Of a stretch of 64,000 nucleotides of DNA, positions 43,250 to 53,363 are shown piece after piece. The DNA lies in NCBI RefSeq assembly GCF_008327825.1, contig NZ_AP019827.1, positions 1,178,001 through 1,242,000 of the forward strand. Reading direction: 5' to 3'. Below the pieces are notes generated by a model, which was not told where the DNA came from, ran no database searches, and worked only from the letters and a program-made list of their open reading frames with translations. Each line of letters opens with the position of its first letter. Within the stretch, counting starts at the first letter, position 1. Position numbers and translations under genes: made by a program. The DNA comes from Leptotrichia shahii. Its GTDB lineage: Bacteria > Fusobacteriota > Fusobacteriia > Fusobacteriales > Leptotrichiaceae.

Positions 43250-45025
43250 ATGCGATTTGATCTGGATAATGATGTGAAATTCATATTGGAACAATTAAAT
43301 AAAAATGGAAAAGGATTTATTGTTGGAGGAGCAATTAGGGATAAAATTCTAAATAGGGATCCAGGAGATTATGATTTTGCGACTGACATAGAATATTCAG
43401 AATTAAAAAGAATTTTTGCAGATTACAATCCAAAGGAAATGGGAGCACATTTTGGAATTCTTATGATAAAGGTCAATGGGAAAAATTATGAAATAGCAAA
43501 ATTTCGTAAAGAAACAGGAATTTATAATAGCAGATATCCAAAGGAAATTAAATTTGTAAAAACAATTGAAGAAGATTTGGCAAGACGGGATTTTACGATA
43601 AATTCACTAGCTTATAGCAAACAGACTGGAATAATTGATTTGTATGGGGGAAAGCAGGATATTAGGCGGAAAGTGATAAGATTTGTCGGAAAGCCTAAAT
43701 TGAGAATAGAAGAGGATGCACTTAGAATTTTGCGAGCTTTTAGATTTATTTCTAAATTAGGATTTAATTTGGATAAGAAAACAGCGGAAGCTATTTATAA
43801 AAAAAGAAAATTTTTATTAAAAATATCAAAGGAAAGGCTCTTTGATGAGCTAAGTAAAATTTTGATGGGGAATTTTGTAAAAAAGGCGTTTATTGAAATG
43901 AAAAAACTAAAAGTTCTGGAAATGCTAATTCCAGAATTTCGTTATGCATATAATTTTGATCAGAATAATCCAAATAATCCAGATGATTTATTTCATCATA
44001 TAATAAAAGTTATTCATCTTTGTGATTATGATTTAATTACTAGATTTGCTGCACTTTTTCACGATTTGGGAAAAATTAATGCAAAAATTATTGATGCAAA
44101 GGGAGTTTTCCACTTTTACGGGCATGAAAAGGAAAGTACATTGATTGCTGAAGAAGAATTGAGGCAGCTTAGGGCTTCAAATGAATTTACAAATTCTGTA
44201 AAAAAAATTGTTAAAAACCACATGCTGATTTATCAGGATGTTTCAGATAAAACACTGAAAAAGTTGATTATTGAGATGGATGAAAGGAATTTGAAACGGC
44301 TATTTAATCTATTTTCTGCTGATTTAAATTCAAAAGGTATAAGAACTCGTGCAGAAAATAATGAAATTTTACAAAATTTTAGGAATAGAATTGAAAATAT
44401 AAAAAAACAGGGAGAAGTACCGCAATTTAATGATTTGGATATAACAGGAATTGATTTGATAAATCTTAAGTTTAGCAATCGTGAAATTGGGGAAGTTAAA
44501 AATAGGCTGTATGAGCTTGTTCTTGAAGATAAAATTGTTAACGAGAAGGAAGAGCTGTTAAAATACATTGTGAAACACTACAATTTGAAGGGTGATTTTA
44601 AATATGAAAATTCTTGTGGAGCAATTGTTTTTAATGAGAATACAGAGAAAATTCTGCTTGTAAAAATGCACAACGGAAATTGGGGATTTCCAAAGGGACA
44701 TATTGAAAATAATGAAACTAAGGAAGAAACGGCAATTCGTGAAGTTTTTGAAGAAACAAATATAAATATAAAAATTATTCCAGGCTTTGAACATTTGATA
44801 AAATATATTCCAAATGAAAAAACCATTAAAAAAGTTACAATTTTTGCGGGAATTACTCAAGATGAGGATGTTAAAATTGATGTTTCTGAAATTGAGGCTT
44901 TTCAATGGTGCACCTATGAAGAGGCTTTAAAATTGACAACTTATAAACTGCAAAAAGATGTGCTTGAAAATGCGAGGAAAGTATTTGTTAGTTCAAAAAT
45001 AATAAAAAAAAGAAATTCAGAATAA
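43250..45025 (+). CDS. cca: CCA tRNA nucleotidyltransferase fused to a C-terminal NUDIX hydrolase
   Basis: Residues 1 to about 440 form a class II CCA-adding enzyme: nucleotidyltransferase motif FIVGGAIRDKILNRDPGDYDFATD, template motif EEDLARRDFTINSLAY, RIEEDALRILRAFRF, and an HD domain with AALFHDLGKINAK. From about residue 450 a NUDIX domain follows with the box GHIENNETKEETAIREVFEE (GX5EX7REVXEE) and the start NSCGAIVFNENTEKILLVKMHNGNWGFPKGH. The NUDIX part resembles Ap4A hydrolases. There is no stop or restart site between them. GAAAGGA precedes the ATG. Confidence 0.9.
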   Translation: MRFDLDNDVKFILEQLNKNGKGFIVGGAIRDKILNRDPGDYDFATDIEYSELKRIFADYNPKEMGAHFGILMIKVNGKNYEIAKFRKETGIYNSRYPKEIKFVKTIEEDLARRDFTINSLAYSKQTGIIDLYGGKQDIRRKVIRFVGKPKLRIEEDALRILRAFRFISKLGFNLDKKTAEAIYKKRKFLLKISKERLFDELSKILMGNFVKKAFIEMKKLKVLEMLIPEFRYAYNFDQNNPNNPDDLFHHIIKVIHLCDYDLITRFAALFHDLGKINAKIIDAKGVFHFYGHEKESTLIAEEELRQLRASNEFTNSVKKIVKNHMLIYQDVSDKTLKKLIIEMDERNLKRLFNLFSADLNSKGIRTRAENNEILQNFRNRIENIKKQGEVPQFNDLDITGIDLINLKFSNREIGEVKNRLYELVLEDKIVNEKEELLKYIVKHYNLKGDFKYENSCGAIVFNENTEKILLVKMHNGNWGFPKGHIENNETKEETAIREVFEETNINIKIIPGFEHLIKYIPNEKTIKKVTIFAGITQDEDVKIDVSEIEAFQWCTYEEALKLTTYKLQKDVLENARKVFVSSKIIKKRNSE

Positions 45026-45053
45026 AAAAATTAGGAAATAAATTGGATAGAAA

Positions 45054-45758
45054 ATGAATAAAGAGAGAATTTTAGGATATGAAATTCATCGGAAAAAGGT
45101 AAAAAATATAAATTTACGCATAAAACCTAATCTGGAAGTTTATATTTCAGTTCCAATGAATTTGCATCGTGATTACATTGAAAATTTTATTCGTTCTAAA
45201 GAAGAATGGATAAAAAGTGTTTTGAAGAAAGTTGAGAATGTAAAGGAAAAGCAAAAAGACTTTGAATATAAAACTGGAGAGATTCATAAATTTTTGGGGA
45301 AAGAATATAATTTAATTGTAAAAACAGGAAATTTTAATGCTGTAAGTTTAAAGAATAATATCAGGCCAAATGAGATAATTTTAACTGTAAATGAAAATAT
45401 TTTTGAAAATATTGATGAAAAGAAAAAAATTATGGAAAAGTGGTATTTTGAGAATGCCAAAAAATTATTTCTTCAATTTATGGAAAAATGGCTGGAAATA
45501 TTGGATGAGAATGTGGAAAAGGTGGCAATAAAGCCGATGAAAACTAGATGGGGTTCGTGTAATTATGTAAAAAGGTATATAAATCTTAATATAGAACTCA
45601 TAAAAAGGACACCTTTTGAAATAGAGTATGTTATTTTACATGAATTGACACATTTAAAATACCCAAATCACGGAAGAGGTTTTTATAATTACATAGAGCG
45701 ATATATGCCAAATTACAAGGTTGCTGAAAAAATGTTAAATGCTAAACATTATTATTAA
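45054..45758 (+). CDS. YgjP/SprT-like M48-type metallopeptidase
   Basis: The 234-aa protein belongs to the YgjP-like (DUF45) group: VRIKP-like start INLRIKPNLEVYISVP, then MKTRWGSCN, and the zinc site HELTHLKYPNHGRGF, with two His and the catalytic Glu in HELTH and a third His in NHGRGF. Members are small soluble zinc peptidases of unclear substrate; restriction-system versions also exist. GGATAG lies before the ATG, 28 bases after the cca stop. A terminator follows. Confidence 0.85.
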   Translation: MNKERILGYEIHRKKVKNINLRIKPNLEVYISVPMNLHRDYIENFIRSKEEWIKSVLKKVENVKEKQKDFEYKTGEIHKFLGKEYNLIVKTGNFNAVSLKNNIRPNEIILTVNENIFENIDEKKKIMEKWYFENAKKLFLQFMEKWLEILDENVEKVAIKPMKTRWGSCNYVKRYINLNIELIKRTPFEIEYVILHELTHLKYPNHGRGFYNYIERYMPNYKVAEKMLNAKHYY

Positions 45759-45771
45759 TTTAAAAATAAAA

Positions 45772-45810
45772 AGGAACTATCCATTAATTAAGAAAGTTCC
45801 TCTATTTTTT
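45772..45810. terminator. Terminator
   Basis: AGGAACT (45772-45778) pairs with AGTTCCT (45795-45801), followed by CTATTTTTT. It separates the convergent peptidase and carbonic anhydrase-like genes. Confidence 0.7.
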
Positions 45811-45813
45811 ATA

Positions 45814-46200
45814 CTAATTATCTATATCATAATCAACTAAAACTTCAATTTCTCCATTTTCATAAACAAAGAGTCCTGTTACAGCTTCATGAGGTAAATC
45901 GGTATGCATCTTTTGAGCAGCTTGGCAAATATACTTCTTTTGAGTTTCATCGCTAGTTTGACATCCTGCACAGTCACTATGTCCTGCTACAAAAATATGA
46001 TCAGATTTATGTTTATTTACTGAAATTAAGACAACCTTATCTTCAATACTTCTTAAAAAATTTTCATCACTAACAATTTTATTTACAGCTCCAGCATCGG
46101 TAATAGTATCCACAAAGGTATATCTGTAATTATTCCTAATATATTCATTTAAAATATGGATAAATCTTCCATCCATACAGCAAACTAAAGTACAAAACAT
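45814..46200 (-). CDS. Small beta-carbonic anhydrase-like protein
   Basis: The 128-aa protein keeps the beta-class zinc site: Cys8 with Asp10 and Arg12 in CCMDGRF, and His74 with Cys77 in AGHSDCAGC. It is much shorter than usual beta-carbonic anhydrases (about 180-220 aa) and lacks the N-terminal arm, so it resembles the putative Pro_CA_2 type. CO2 hydration is possible but not proven. AAAGGAGG precedes the ATG. It is monocistronic. Confidence 0.75.
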   Translation of the reverse strand: MFCTLVCCMDGRFIHILNEYIRNNYRYTFVDTITDAGAVNKIVSDENFLRSIEDKVVLISVNKHKSDHIFVAGHSDCAGCQTSDETQKKYICQAAQKMHTDLPHEAVTGLFVYENGEIEVLVDYDIDN

Positions 46201-46232
46201 AACTTCCTCCTTTAATCAAATAATTTTAGTCG

Positions 46233-46377
46233 TTTGTAAAAGTCTAAAAATTACGATAAACACTGTATTTTTCAATTTTTAATTTCTTATTTCCTCCACC
46301 TACTGACAAGGTGTCAAGACCTCTTATTATTATAAATACTACTGTTATTCAATCTTTATATCTTTTACTTTTACAAT
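46233..46377 (+). repeat. R2 dispersed repeat, best copy
   Basis: It begins TTTGTAAAAGT (46233-46243) and ends ACTTTTACAAT (46367-46377), so the ends are inverted. The centre has CTGACAAGGTGTCAAGACCTC. Copies lie at 7351-7490 (opposite strand) and about 36030-36170. Confidence 0.65.
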
Positions 46378-46539
46378 TGCCTATCAAATAATTTCTTTAA
46401 ATAATAAACATTTTTAATTATTACAATTTTGAAGTTATTTAATACATATCCTAAAGATATTGAGATTATAACATATTTTTTAATAAAAATCAAAATTTTT
46501 ACTCTATCGAAAATATTATACAGCAACTTATACTATTTT

Positions 46540-46640
46540 TTTTTAATAACGGAATAGTTATGAATTTTTTTGCAAGGGTTTAAAACCCCTAACAAAAATA
46601 TTTTTCAAATAGGATTTAGAATTACATAAAAGTATTACTG
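46540..46640. repeat. R3-related dispersed repeat copy
   Basis: TAACGGAATAGTTATGAA..., GCAAGGGTTTAAAACCCCTA and CAAATAGGATTTAGAATTAC resemble the reverse complement of the R3 copies, with a GGGTTTTAAACCC palindrome. Together with R2 it explains much of the 46201-46780 gap. Confidence 0.4.
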
Positions 46641-46717
46641 TCTGAACAGCAGTAAGTTTTTTGACAATATATAATCGTAAACTAATCAGAGTTCCAAATA
46701 ACATCCTCGTTAAAAAA

Positions 46718-46756
46718 AAGAAAAAGAAGCACTATTTCTAATACTTCTTTCTCTAT
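46718..46756 (-). terminator. clpB terminator
   Basis: On the minus strand AGAGAAAGAAG pairs with CTTCTTTTTCT, around an A/T-rich loop, and runs into TTTTTTT. It lies about 30 bases after the clpB stop. Confidence 0.65.
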
Positions 46757-46780
46757 TTTTCAAAAAACTAATCTAACAAT

Positions 46781-49351
46781 TTACTTTTCTACTTTATAAA
46801 TCAAATCCTTACCATCGCTATCAACTTTAACAATACTATTTTCAGGAACTTCTCCACCTAAGATCATTTTAGATAAATTAGTTTCAATATCCTTTTGTAC
46901 AAATCGTTTCAATGGTCTTGCACCGTAAGCTGGGTCGTATGCTTCGTCTACGATGAAATCCAACGCTTTGTCGGTAAATTCAACTTTGATGTATTGTTCT
47001 TTCAATCTTTCGTTAATACCTTCAAGGATAAGATTAACAATATTTTTAACACTTTCTTTTCCTAATGCTTTAAACACGATAATATCGTCAATTCTGTTTA
47101 AGAATTCAGGTTTAAATCTGTGTTTCATTTCATCTAAAACAGCTTCTTTTGTAGGTTCACTTACCATTGGGTCATTCAAGATGATTTCACTACCGATGTT
47201 TGATGTCATAATTACAATTGTGTTTTTGAAGTCGACCATTTTACCTTTACCGTCAGTAAGTCTACCATCATCTAGCAATTGCAACAATACATTGAATACA
47301 TCAGGATGTGCTTTTTCAATTTCATCAAATAGGATTACAGAATAAGGTTTTCTTCTAACAGCTTCTGTCAATTGTCCACCTTCTTCATATCCAACATATC
47401 CTGGAGGCGCTCCTATTAATCTAGTGACGCTGAATTTATCCATATATTCCGACATATCGATTCTTACAATATTGTCTTCATCATCAAACAAGTTAAATGC
47501 TAATGTCTTAGTCAAATAAGTTTTACCAACACCAGTAGGTCCTAAGAATATGAACGAACCGATTGGTCTGTTTGGATCTTTTAATCCAGCACGAGAACGG
47601 ATGATTGTATCGCTAATAGTTTCGATTGCTTCATCTTGTCCAATTACCCGTTTTTTCATATGTTCAGCCAAGTGCAAGATTTTTTCTCTTTCCCCTTGCA
47701 ACAATTTCGCAACTGGAATTCCTGTCCATTTTCCAACAACTTCAGCAATTTCTTCACTGTCAATTTCTTGTTTCAATAATTTATTTGCAACAGAAGAATT
47801 ATCTTTCGCTTTTTCTTCTTCAGCTTCTTTTTGTTTTTCTAATTCTGGCAATTTACCATATTGAAGTTCAGCCAATTTATTGTAATCATTTTTTCTTTGA
47901 GCTTCTTCAATTTGCAATTTAATTTTTTCAATTTCTTCATTAATTTTAGCAACTTTTCCAGCTTCTTCTTTTTCTCTTTCCCATTGTGATTTCAATTCTT
48001 TTTCTTCATCCTTCAAATCAGCAATTTCTTTTTCAAGAGTAGTCAATCTTTCTTTAGAAGCCTTGTCAGTTTCTTTGCTCAATGCAACTTTTTCAATTTC
48101 CAATTGCATCAATCTTCTTGTAATTTCATCCAATTCAACTGGCATCGAATTAATTTCAGTTTTTACCTTCGCAGCAGCTTCATCAATTAAGTCAATTGCT
48201 TTATCTGGCAAAAATCTGTCATTAATATATCTGTCACTCATTGTTGCAGCAGTAACTATCGCATTGTCAGTTATTCTAATTCCATGGAAGATTTCAAATT
48301 TTTCCTTCAATCCACGAAGAATTGAAATTGTATCTTCAATTGTTGGCTCATTAACCATTACAGGCTGGAATCTTCTTTCAAGAGCCGCATCTTTTTCGAT
48401 ATATTTTCTATATTCATCAATTGTTGTTGCACCGATTACTTTTACTTCACCACGAGCAAGCATTGGTTTTAAAAGGTTTCCAGCATCCATTGAACCTTCA
48501 GTTTTTCCAGCTCCAACGATGTTATGAACTTCATCAATGAATAAAATTATTCTACCTTCACTATTTTCAATTTCTTCAAGAACCGCTTTCAATCTTTCTT
48601 CAAATTCCCCACGATATTTAGCACCAGCTACCAACGCTCCTAAATCCAATGAAAAGATTGTTTTATCCTTCAAGTTTTCAGGTACATCTCCTTTCAAGAT
48701 TCTCTGAGCAATTCCTTCAGCGATAGCAGTTTTACCAACACCAGGTTCCCCAATTAAGATCGGATTATTTTTATTTCTTCTTGATAAAATTTGGATTGCA
48801 CGACGAATTTCCTGGTCACGACCAATTATTGGGTCTAATTTACCTTTTCTCGCCAGCTCAACCAAATCCTTACCAAACTTATCTAAGGCTTCGTAAGTAC
48901 TTTCAGGGTTGTCTGTCATAATTTTTCTTCCTCCTCTAACCTCATTTAAAACATTTTCAAATTGTTTTTTATTAACGCCATTTTCCTTCAAGAAAGAGTT
49001 GTTATCAAATGCCGCAAGAAATAAGTGCTCTGTACTAATGTAGCTGTCACCCATCTTTTTAGCATAATCTTCAGCACCAACAATTATTCTATTAACTTCA
49101 ACGTTCGGTCTTGCTTCACCAACTCCACCTTCAATTTTTGGCATACTATTCAATTTCGCTTCAAGCTTTTTAGTCAGTTCGGCAGGATTAATTCCCATCT
49201 TTTGCAGAATGTTAGGAATAAGTCCATCCATCTGATTAATTAAGGCAAGAAGCAAATGCTCCGTTTTTATTTCGGAATGTTTATATCTAATCGCAAAGTT
49301 ATGAGCTTCTGAGATAGCACTCATACTCTTTTGTGTAAAGTTTTGTTCCAT
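46781..49351 (-). CDS. clpB: ClpB disaggregase chaperone
   Basis: The 856-aa protein is a full-length ClpB: N-terminal repeats with [17 protein letters not shown], first AAA+ domain with Walker [14 protein letters not shown] and RRFQPV, the coiled-coil middle domain from about residue 405 to 520 (rich in Glu/Lys), and the second AAA+ domain with [12 protein letters not shown]. It rescues aggregated proteins with DnaK. A GTG at 49360 is in frame, but AAAAGGTGAT is spaced for the ATG at 49351. It is controlled by a CIRCE-like operator, so HrcA regulation is likely. Confidence 0.97.
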   Translation of the reverse strand: MEQNFTQKSMSAISEAHNFAIRYKHSEIKTEHLLLALINQMDGLIPNILQKMGINPAELTKKLEAKLNSMPKIEGGVGEARPNVEVNRIIVGAEDYAKKMGDSYISTEHLFLAAFDNNSFLKENGVNKKQFENVLNEVRGGRKIMTDNPESTYEALDKFGKDLVELARKGKLDPIIGRDQEIRRAIQILSRRNKNNPILIGEPGVGKTAIAEGIAQRILKGDVPENLKDKTIFSLDLGALVAGAKYRGEFEERLKAVLEEIENSEGRIILFIDEVHNIVGAGKTEGSMDAGNLLKPMLARGEVKVIGATTIDEYRKYIEKDAALERRFQPVMVNEPTIEDTISILRGLKEKFEIFHGIRITDNAIVTAATMSDRYINDRFLPDKAIDLIDEAAAKVKTEINSMPVELDEITRRLMQLEIEKVALSKETDKASKERLTTLEKEIADLKDEEKELKSQWEREKEEAGKVAKINEEIEKIKLQIEEAQRKNDYNKLAELQYGKLPELEKQKEAEEEKAKDNSSVANKLLKQEIDSEEIAEVVGKWTGIPVAKLLQGEREKILHLAEHMKKRVIGQDEAIETISDTIIRSRAGLKDPNRPIGSFIFLGPTGVGKTYLTKTLAFNLFDDEDNIVRIDMSEYMDKFSVTRLIGAPPGYVGYEEGGQLTEAVRRKPYSVILFDEIEKAHPDVFNVLLQLLDDGRLTDGKGKMVDFKNTIVIMTSNIGSEIILNDPMVSEPTKEAVLDEMKHRFKPEFLNRIDDIIVFKALGKESVKNIVNLILEGINERLKEQYIKVEFTDKALDFIVDEAYDPAYGARPLKRFVQKDIETNLSKMILGGEVPENSIVKVDSDGKDLIYKVEK

Positions 49352-49394
49352 ATTTATCACCTTTTTTCATTAAAGTTTATTTTAAAATTATTTG

Positions 49395-49457
49395 TTAGCA
49401 CTCTATGTAGTATGTTGCTAACAAATATAATATATCACTATTTAATATTTTTGTCAA
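49395..49457 (-). promoter_or_regulatory. clpB promoter with CIRCE-like HrcA operator
   Basis: Minus-strand TTGACA (49452-49457) and TATATT (49429-49434) are 17 bases apart. Just downstream lies TTAGCAACA, nine bases, GAGTGCTAA (49395-49421). The CIRCE consensus is TTAGCACTC-N9-GAGTGCTAA; one arm is perfect and the other has lost its last three positions. Confidence 0.8.
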
Positions 49458-49509
49458 CTACTTTTTTAAAATTTTTTCATATTTTTTAAAGTAATTATTG
49501 AATACTTAA

Positions 49510-50412
49510 ATGGTACAATTATTTGAATCAAGACTTGAGTATGAGGAAATGGAATTGAAAAATCCTGGTAAAAAATTAGAAACTCATATTTTTAATCCGT
49601 CTTACAGGGATGATGAGTTTGATGAAATAATGGAAATAACAAATCATATTGTTTTTAATTCTTTCAATCAATGGAAAAAATTTAAAAGTAAAGTGAAGGA
49701 ATTTGAAGAAAAGAATGGTAAAAAAATTAGCTGTGGACTTCGGTTAAATCCAGAATTTTCAGAAGTTGAAACAGAGCTTTATAATCCAGCGGAAAGATTT
49801 TCGAGATTCGGAGTAACATTTGAAAATTTTAAGGAAGATGAACTTGAAGGATTGGATGGATTTCATTTTCATGCACTTTGTGAACAAAATTCGGATGCCC
49901 TTGAAAATGTATTAAAAATTTTTGAAGAAAAATTTGGAAAATATTTGCATAATATGAAATGGCTTAATTTTGGTGGGGGACATCATATTACAAGAGAAGA
50001 TTATGATATTGAAAAACTTGTAAAATGTATAAATTATATAAAAGAAAAATATAATAATGAGATGGATATTTTATTAATGGATACTTCGGCCTCCTGCCAT
50101 ATGCCTGATGTAATCGAAATGCCATACCGTCCATTTATTTTTGGTTCAGGAATGCCAAATGAGAAGAAATACACTTATAGATTGGGAGGGCCTACTTGTC
50201 TTGCTGGAGATATAATCGGAGATTATTCCTTTGATGAACCTGTAAAAGTGGGAGATAAGCTTATTTTTACTGATATGGCACATTACAGCATGGTTAAGAC
50301 GAATACTTTCAATGGGATAAATTTGCCTGTGATTGCAGTTTATACAGAAAAAGGTGGAGTTGAGGTTATTAGAAAATTTGAATACGAAGACTTTAGGAAT
50401 AGATTGTCATAA
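49510..50412 (+). pseudogene. nspC: Remnant of carboxynorspermidine decarboxylase with two deletions
   Basis: The 300-codon frame matches NspC from about residue 75 on (LFESRLEYEEME, HIFNPSYRDDEFDEI, LRLNPEFSE, FHFHALCEQ, NFGGGHHI, DTSASCHMPDVIEMPYRP, and GPTCLAGD). The N-terminal part with the PLP-binding Lys is absent, and so is the segment with EPGEA between about residues 180 and 190, which holds PLP phosphate. No ribosome binding site precedes the ATG. The frame is still open, but the enzyme cannot be catalytic. It would have made norspermidine or spermidine. Confidence 0.75.
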
Positions 50413-50427
50413 TTTGAAATAAAAAAA

Positions 50428-50462
50428 TGGGGTTGTCTCATAAGGTAATACAAGACAACCTC
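50428..50462. terminator. Terminator
   Basis: GGGGTTGTCT (50430-50439) pairs with AGACAACCTC (50453-50462), with one mismatch, between the nspC remnant and the convergent ABC-F gene. Confidence 0.7.
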
Positions 50463-50505
50463 TTCTTGTGTTAGTTTTTTTCTAGTTGCTAATTATTCAT
50501 TTTAT

Positions 50506-51984
50506 CTACAATTGTATTATTTTATTAGCTACATCTTCAACAAATCTCTTATCGTGTTCTACCAATATTAAAGTTAAAGTTGACTTTTTTATAATTTCCT
50601 CAATCTGTATTCTTGATATTACATCTATATAATTAATTGGCTCATCCCAAATAAACAAATGAGCTGGTTTTGATAAACTTGCAGCAATCAATACTTTCTT
50701 TTTTTGTCCATTACTATAATTTTTCATGTCCATTTCAAATAATTCTATTGAAAAATCTAATTTTCTAAGAATTGTTTTAAACAAAGTTTCATCAATATCT
50801 TGTTTTTGAATATACTCATTTAAATTTCCTATTAAATCAGAAGTATCTTGAGGTATATATGATAGTTTTAAATTACTTGCTAATTTTACTTCTCCCGTGT
50901 AATTATGATTGATCCCTAGTAAAATTTTAATTAGTGTTGATTTTCCACAGCCATTGCAACCATATATGGCTGCTATGTCGCCTTGTTTTATCTCGAAATT
51001 TACACCACTTAATATCTGTTTTTCTCCATAATATAATGATAAATTGTTAACTGATATTAGAGTTTCTTTGTGATGATGCAACGAATGTAGCAGCAAATTT
51101 TCCTTTACCTCGATATCTTTTAATAAGTTTTGTTTTTCTTTTATCGCCTTGATGTATCTGTTTTCCAAATTCTTTGATTTTTTCATCATCTTAGCAGACT
51201 GATGACCGATATGCCCTTTGTCTGGTTTTACACCAGATACTTTTACTCCATTTTTTGTATTTTCAATTTTATCTGACCAGATTTTACTTTGTTTTGCAGC
51301 TTTCTTTAATCGCTTAATATCCTTTTTTAATCTCTCATTTTGACTAATTTCAAACTGATCTTTGATCATTTTATTTTCATACCATGATGTAAAATTTCCC
51401 GATTGAACATCAATAGTATTTCTGTTAATAGAAATAATATGATTGATACATCCATCTAAAAAATCTCTATCATGGGATATAAGTAAAAATCCCTTTTTAT
51501 TTTTCAGATATTTGCTTACAATTTTTCTCCCATCTATATCTAAATGATTCGTTGGTTCGTCAATAAGTAAAAATCCATTTTCGTTTGTAAATAAAATAGC
51601 TAAAAGGATTTTTGCCTGTTCTCCCTTAGACAGAGTTTCAAATTCTCTGTGAATAAGATTTTCGTCTACATTTAACAAATTAAGTTCTCTAAATAATCTC
51701 CACTCTTCCTCACTTGATGTCAGTTCTTTAAATAATTCTATACCTGATTTTGAAGTATCAGTTATATTTGGCGGGAATTTAATAAAGTCTGTACTTTTAC
51801 TGATTTTACCCTGATAAGTTTCCTGATTTAAAAGCAGTTTAAATAGAGTTGACTTTCCAATTCCATTCCTACCTATTAACCCTGTTTTCCAGCTAGTATC
51901 AAAAGAAAATGATACATTTTCAAAAACAGGTTTTACATATCCATAATATGAAAATGTAAGGTTTTCAACTTTAATTGTCGACAT
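50506..51984 (-). CDS. ABC-F ribosomal protection protein, Lsa-like
   Basis: The 492-aa protein has two ABC ATPase domains and no membrane part, as in ABC-F proteins. The first has Walker A GLIGRNGIGKSTL, LSKGEQAK and LIDEPTNHLD; the second has YGCNGCGKSTL, YSNGQKKK and the unusual FIWDEPINYIDVISRIQIEE, seen in Lsa-type proteins. The linker (about residues 215-300) is a basic helical hairpin that would reach the ribosomal P site. Lsa proteins protect against lincosamides, streptogramin A and pleuromutilins; the drug range here is not proven. AGAGGTGAT precedes the ATG. Confidence 0.8.
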   Translation of the reverse strand: MSTIKVENLTFSYYGYVKPVFENVSFSFDTSWKTGLIGRNGIGKSTLFKLLLNQETYQGKISKSTDFIKFPPNITDTSKSGIELFKELTSSEEEWRLFRELNLLNVDENLIHREFETLSKGEQAKILLAILFTNENGFLLIDEPTNHLDIDGRKIVSKYLKNKKGFLLISHDRDFLDGCINHIISINRNTIDVQSGNFTSWYENKMIKDQFEISQNERLKKDIKRLKKAAKQSKIWSDKIENTKNGVKVSGVKPDKGHIGHQSAKMMKKSKNLENRYIKAIKEKQNLLKDIEVKENLLLHSLHHHKETLISVNNLSLYYGEKQILSGVNFEIKQGDIAAIYGCNGCGKSTLIKILLGINHNYTGEVKLASNLKLSYIPQDTSDLIGNLNEYIQKQDIDETLFKTILRKLDFSIELFEMDMKNYSNGQKKKVLIAASLSKPAHLFIWDEPINYIDVISRIQIEEIIKKSTLTLILVEHDKRFVEDVANKIIQL

Positions 51985-52229
51985 AAAATCACCTCTTCAT
52001 AAGTCTGATTTTGTTTGATATTACACCATTTTCAATTCCTGCATTTACAAAACTTTATTTTTCCTGCACTTTCACTAATTTTACACTGTTATTTTTATCT
52101 AAAGGTATTAAATAATCAGTATTTTGTTCATTTTCTTCAAAAAGTAATTTTATTTTTGGAGAAATACTTTTCAAAATATCTGTTTTGTTATCTTTTTCAT
52201 CTTTTATTTTTTACCTTCTTTCCTTATTT

Positions 52230-52450
52230 TTCATATTGTTCTACGTTTAAAATTTTAAGAATATCACTATAAATTTCATCAAAAATATCTAAAGTGTTTT
52301 TTAAAAAATTTACATTACTTTTATTTAAGGATATTTCTTTATAATCAGCTTTTATTTTATATTTCCAGCATTTTTAAATTCTTTGGATTTTTTCTCCAAA
52401 GCAATTCTAGTATCTTGATATCGCCCTATATACGTATTTTCCCCTTTAAT
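52230..52450 (-). pseudogene. Decayed gene fragments of unknown family
   Basis: On the minus strand, broken frames read GRYQDTRIALEKKSKEFKNAGN and then KADYKEISLNKSNVNFLKN, TLDIFDEIYSDILKILNVEQYEK, with a frame change between them. The look is that of a soluble helical protein, but I recognise no family. Further remnants may reach 52050. Nothing else is seen in the 51985-52589 gap. Confidence 0.35.
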
Positions 52451-52555
52451 CAATATTATTATTTATTCAATTATACCTTAAGAATTTAAAAAAATAAAGA
52501 TTTTTTATAATAAATTTAATATATTTTATTTGTTTAATCTTTTTTTGTTATAAAA

Positions 52556-52579
52556 AAGATAGCCATTTCTGACCATCTT
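52556..52579 (-). terminator. trp operon terminator
   Basis: On the minus strand AAGATGGTC, a six-base loop and GGCTATCTT form a 9-base stem with G-T pairs, followed by TTTTTTAT, 11 bases beyond the trpA stop. Confidence 0.75.
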
Positions 52580-52589
52580 CGCTAAATAC

Positions 52590-53363
52590 TTATTTAAAAA
52601 GTTCATTAATTTTCTGAATCAAATAATTTACATCATTTTTCTCTAAAAATTCAACAATACTCGTTCCTACAATCACTCCATCCGCATATTTTCTCATCGT
52701 ATTCACGTTATCGTTATTTTTTATTCCAAAACCTAATGAAACTGGCAAGTCTGAAACTTCTCTAATTTCATTAATAAAAGATTCTAAACGTGGTAAATCA
52801 ACTTGTTTTGAACCTGTAACTCCAAGAGAACCGATTGCGTAAATGAAGCCGTCACCTTGAGAGATAATTTTTTTCATTCTATTTCCAGAAGTAACGCTTA
52901 CAAGAGGGATAAGAGCAATATTGTTTTCTCTTAATTTTTCTGACATTTCAAAGGCTTCCTCATAAGGCAAATCTGGAATAATTATTCCTTTAATGTTAGC
53001 TTCACAGCATTTTTTGATAAATTCGTCAATTCCATAAGCAAATATTAAGTTATAATAAATTAAAAAAATTAAAGGTTTTGAAATATCGTTTTTTATTTCT
53101 GTTAGTAAATCAAATACAGTATCAGTAGTAACTCCAGCTTCCGAAGCAAGAAATGAAGCATGTGAAATCAATTTCCCATCGGCTAGAGGATCGGAATAGG
53201 GAATACCGACTTCTAGCATATCAAGAGCCGTATTATCTAAATTTTGTAAAAATTGTTTTGTAAAATCAACGCTTGGGTAACCTGCGACAATATAACCAAT
53301 GTTTACTTTTTCTTTCTCTCTAAAAATATCAATAATTTTCTTATCTAAATTTTTTTCATTCAT
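52590..53363 (-). CDS. trpA: Tryptophan synthase alpha chain
   Basis: The 257-aa TIM-barrel enzyme splits indole-3-glycerol phosphate and passes indole to TrpB. It has GYIVAGYPS near the start, the catalytic Glu in [16 protein letters not shown] (near residue 45), the Asp in [10 protein letters not shown] (near 125), and the phosphate loop [11 protein letters not shown]. The ATG at 53363 lies inside the trpB end (8-base overlap) with GGAGG upstream; an in-frame start five codons earlier is less likely. It is the last gene of the operon. Confidence 0.95.
   Translation of the reverse strand: MNEKNLDKKIIDIFREKEKVNIGYIVAGYPSVDFTKQFLQNLDNTALDMLEVGIPYSDPLADGKLISHASFLASEAGVTTDTVFDLLTEIKNDISKPLIFLIYYNLIFAYGIDEFIKKCCEANIKGIIIPDLPYEEAFEMSEKLRENNIALIPLVSVTSGNRMKKIISQGDGFIYAIGSLGVTGSKQVDLPRLESFINEIREVSDLPVSLGFGIKNNDNVNTMRKYADGVIVGTSIVEFLEKNDVNYLIQKINELFK

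Noticed and set aside
49510-50412. Functional NspC
   Set aside because: The PLP Lys region and the EPGEA segment are absent and there is no ribosome binding site.
52015-52272. Plus-strand Phe/Leu-rich frame in the gap after the ABC-F gene
   Set aside because: The composition is that of A/T-rich antisense sequence, and decayed minus-strand coding pieces explain the region better.
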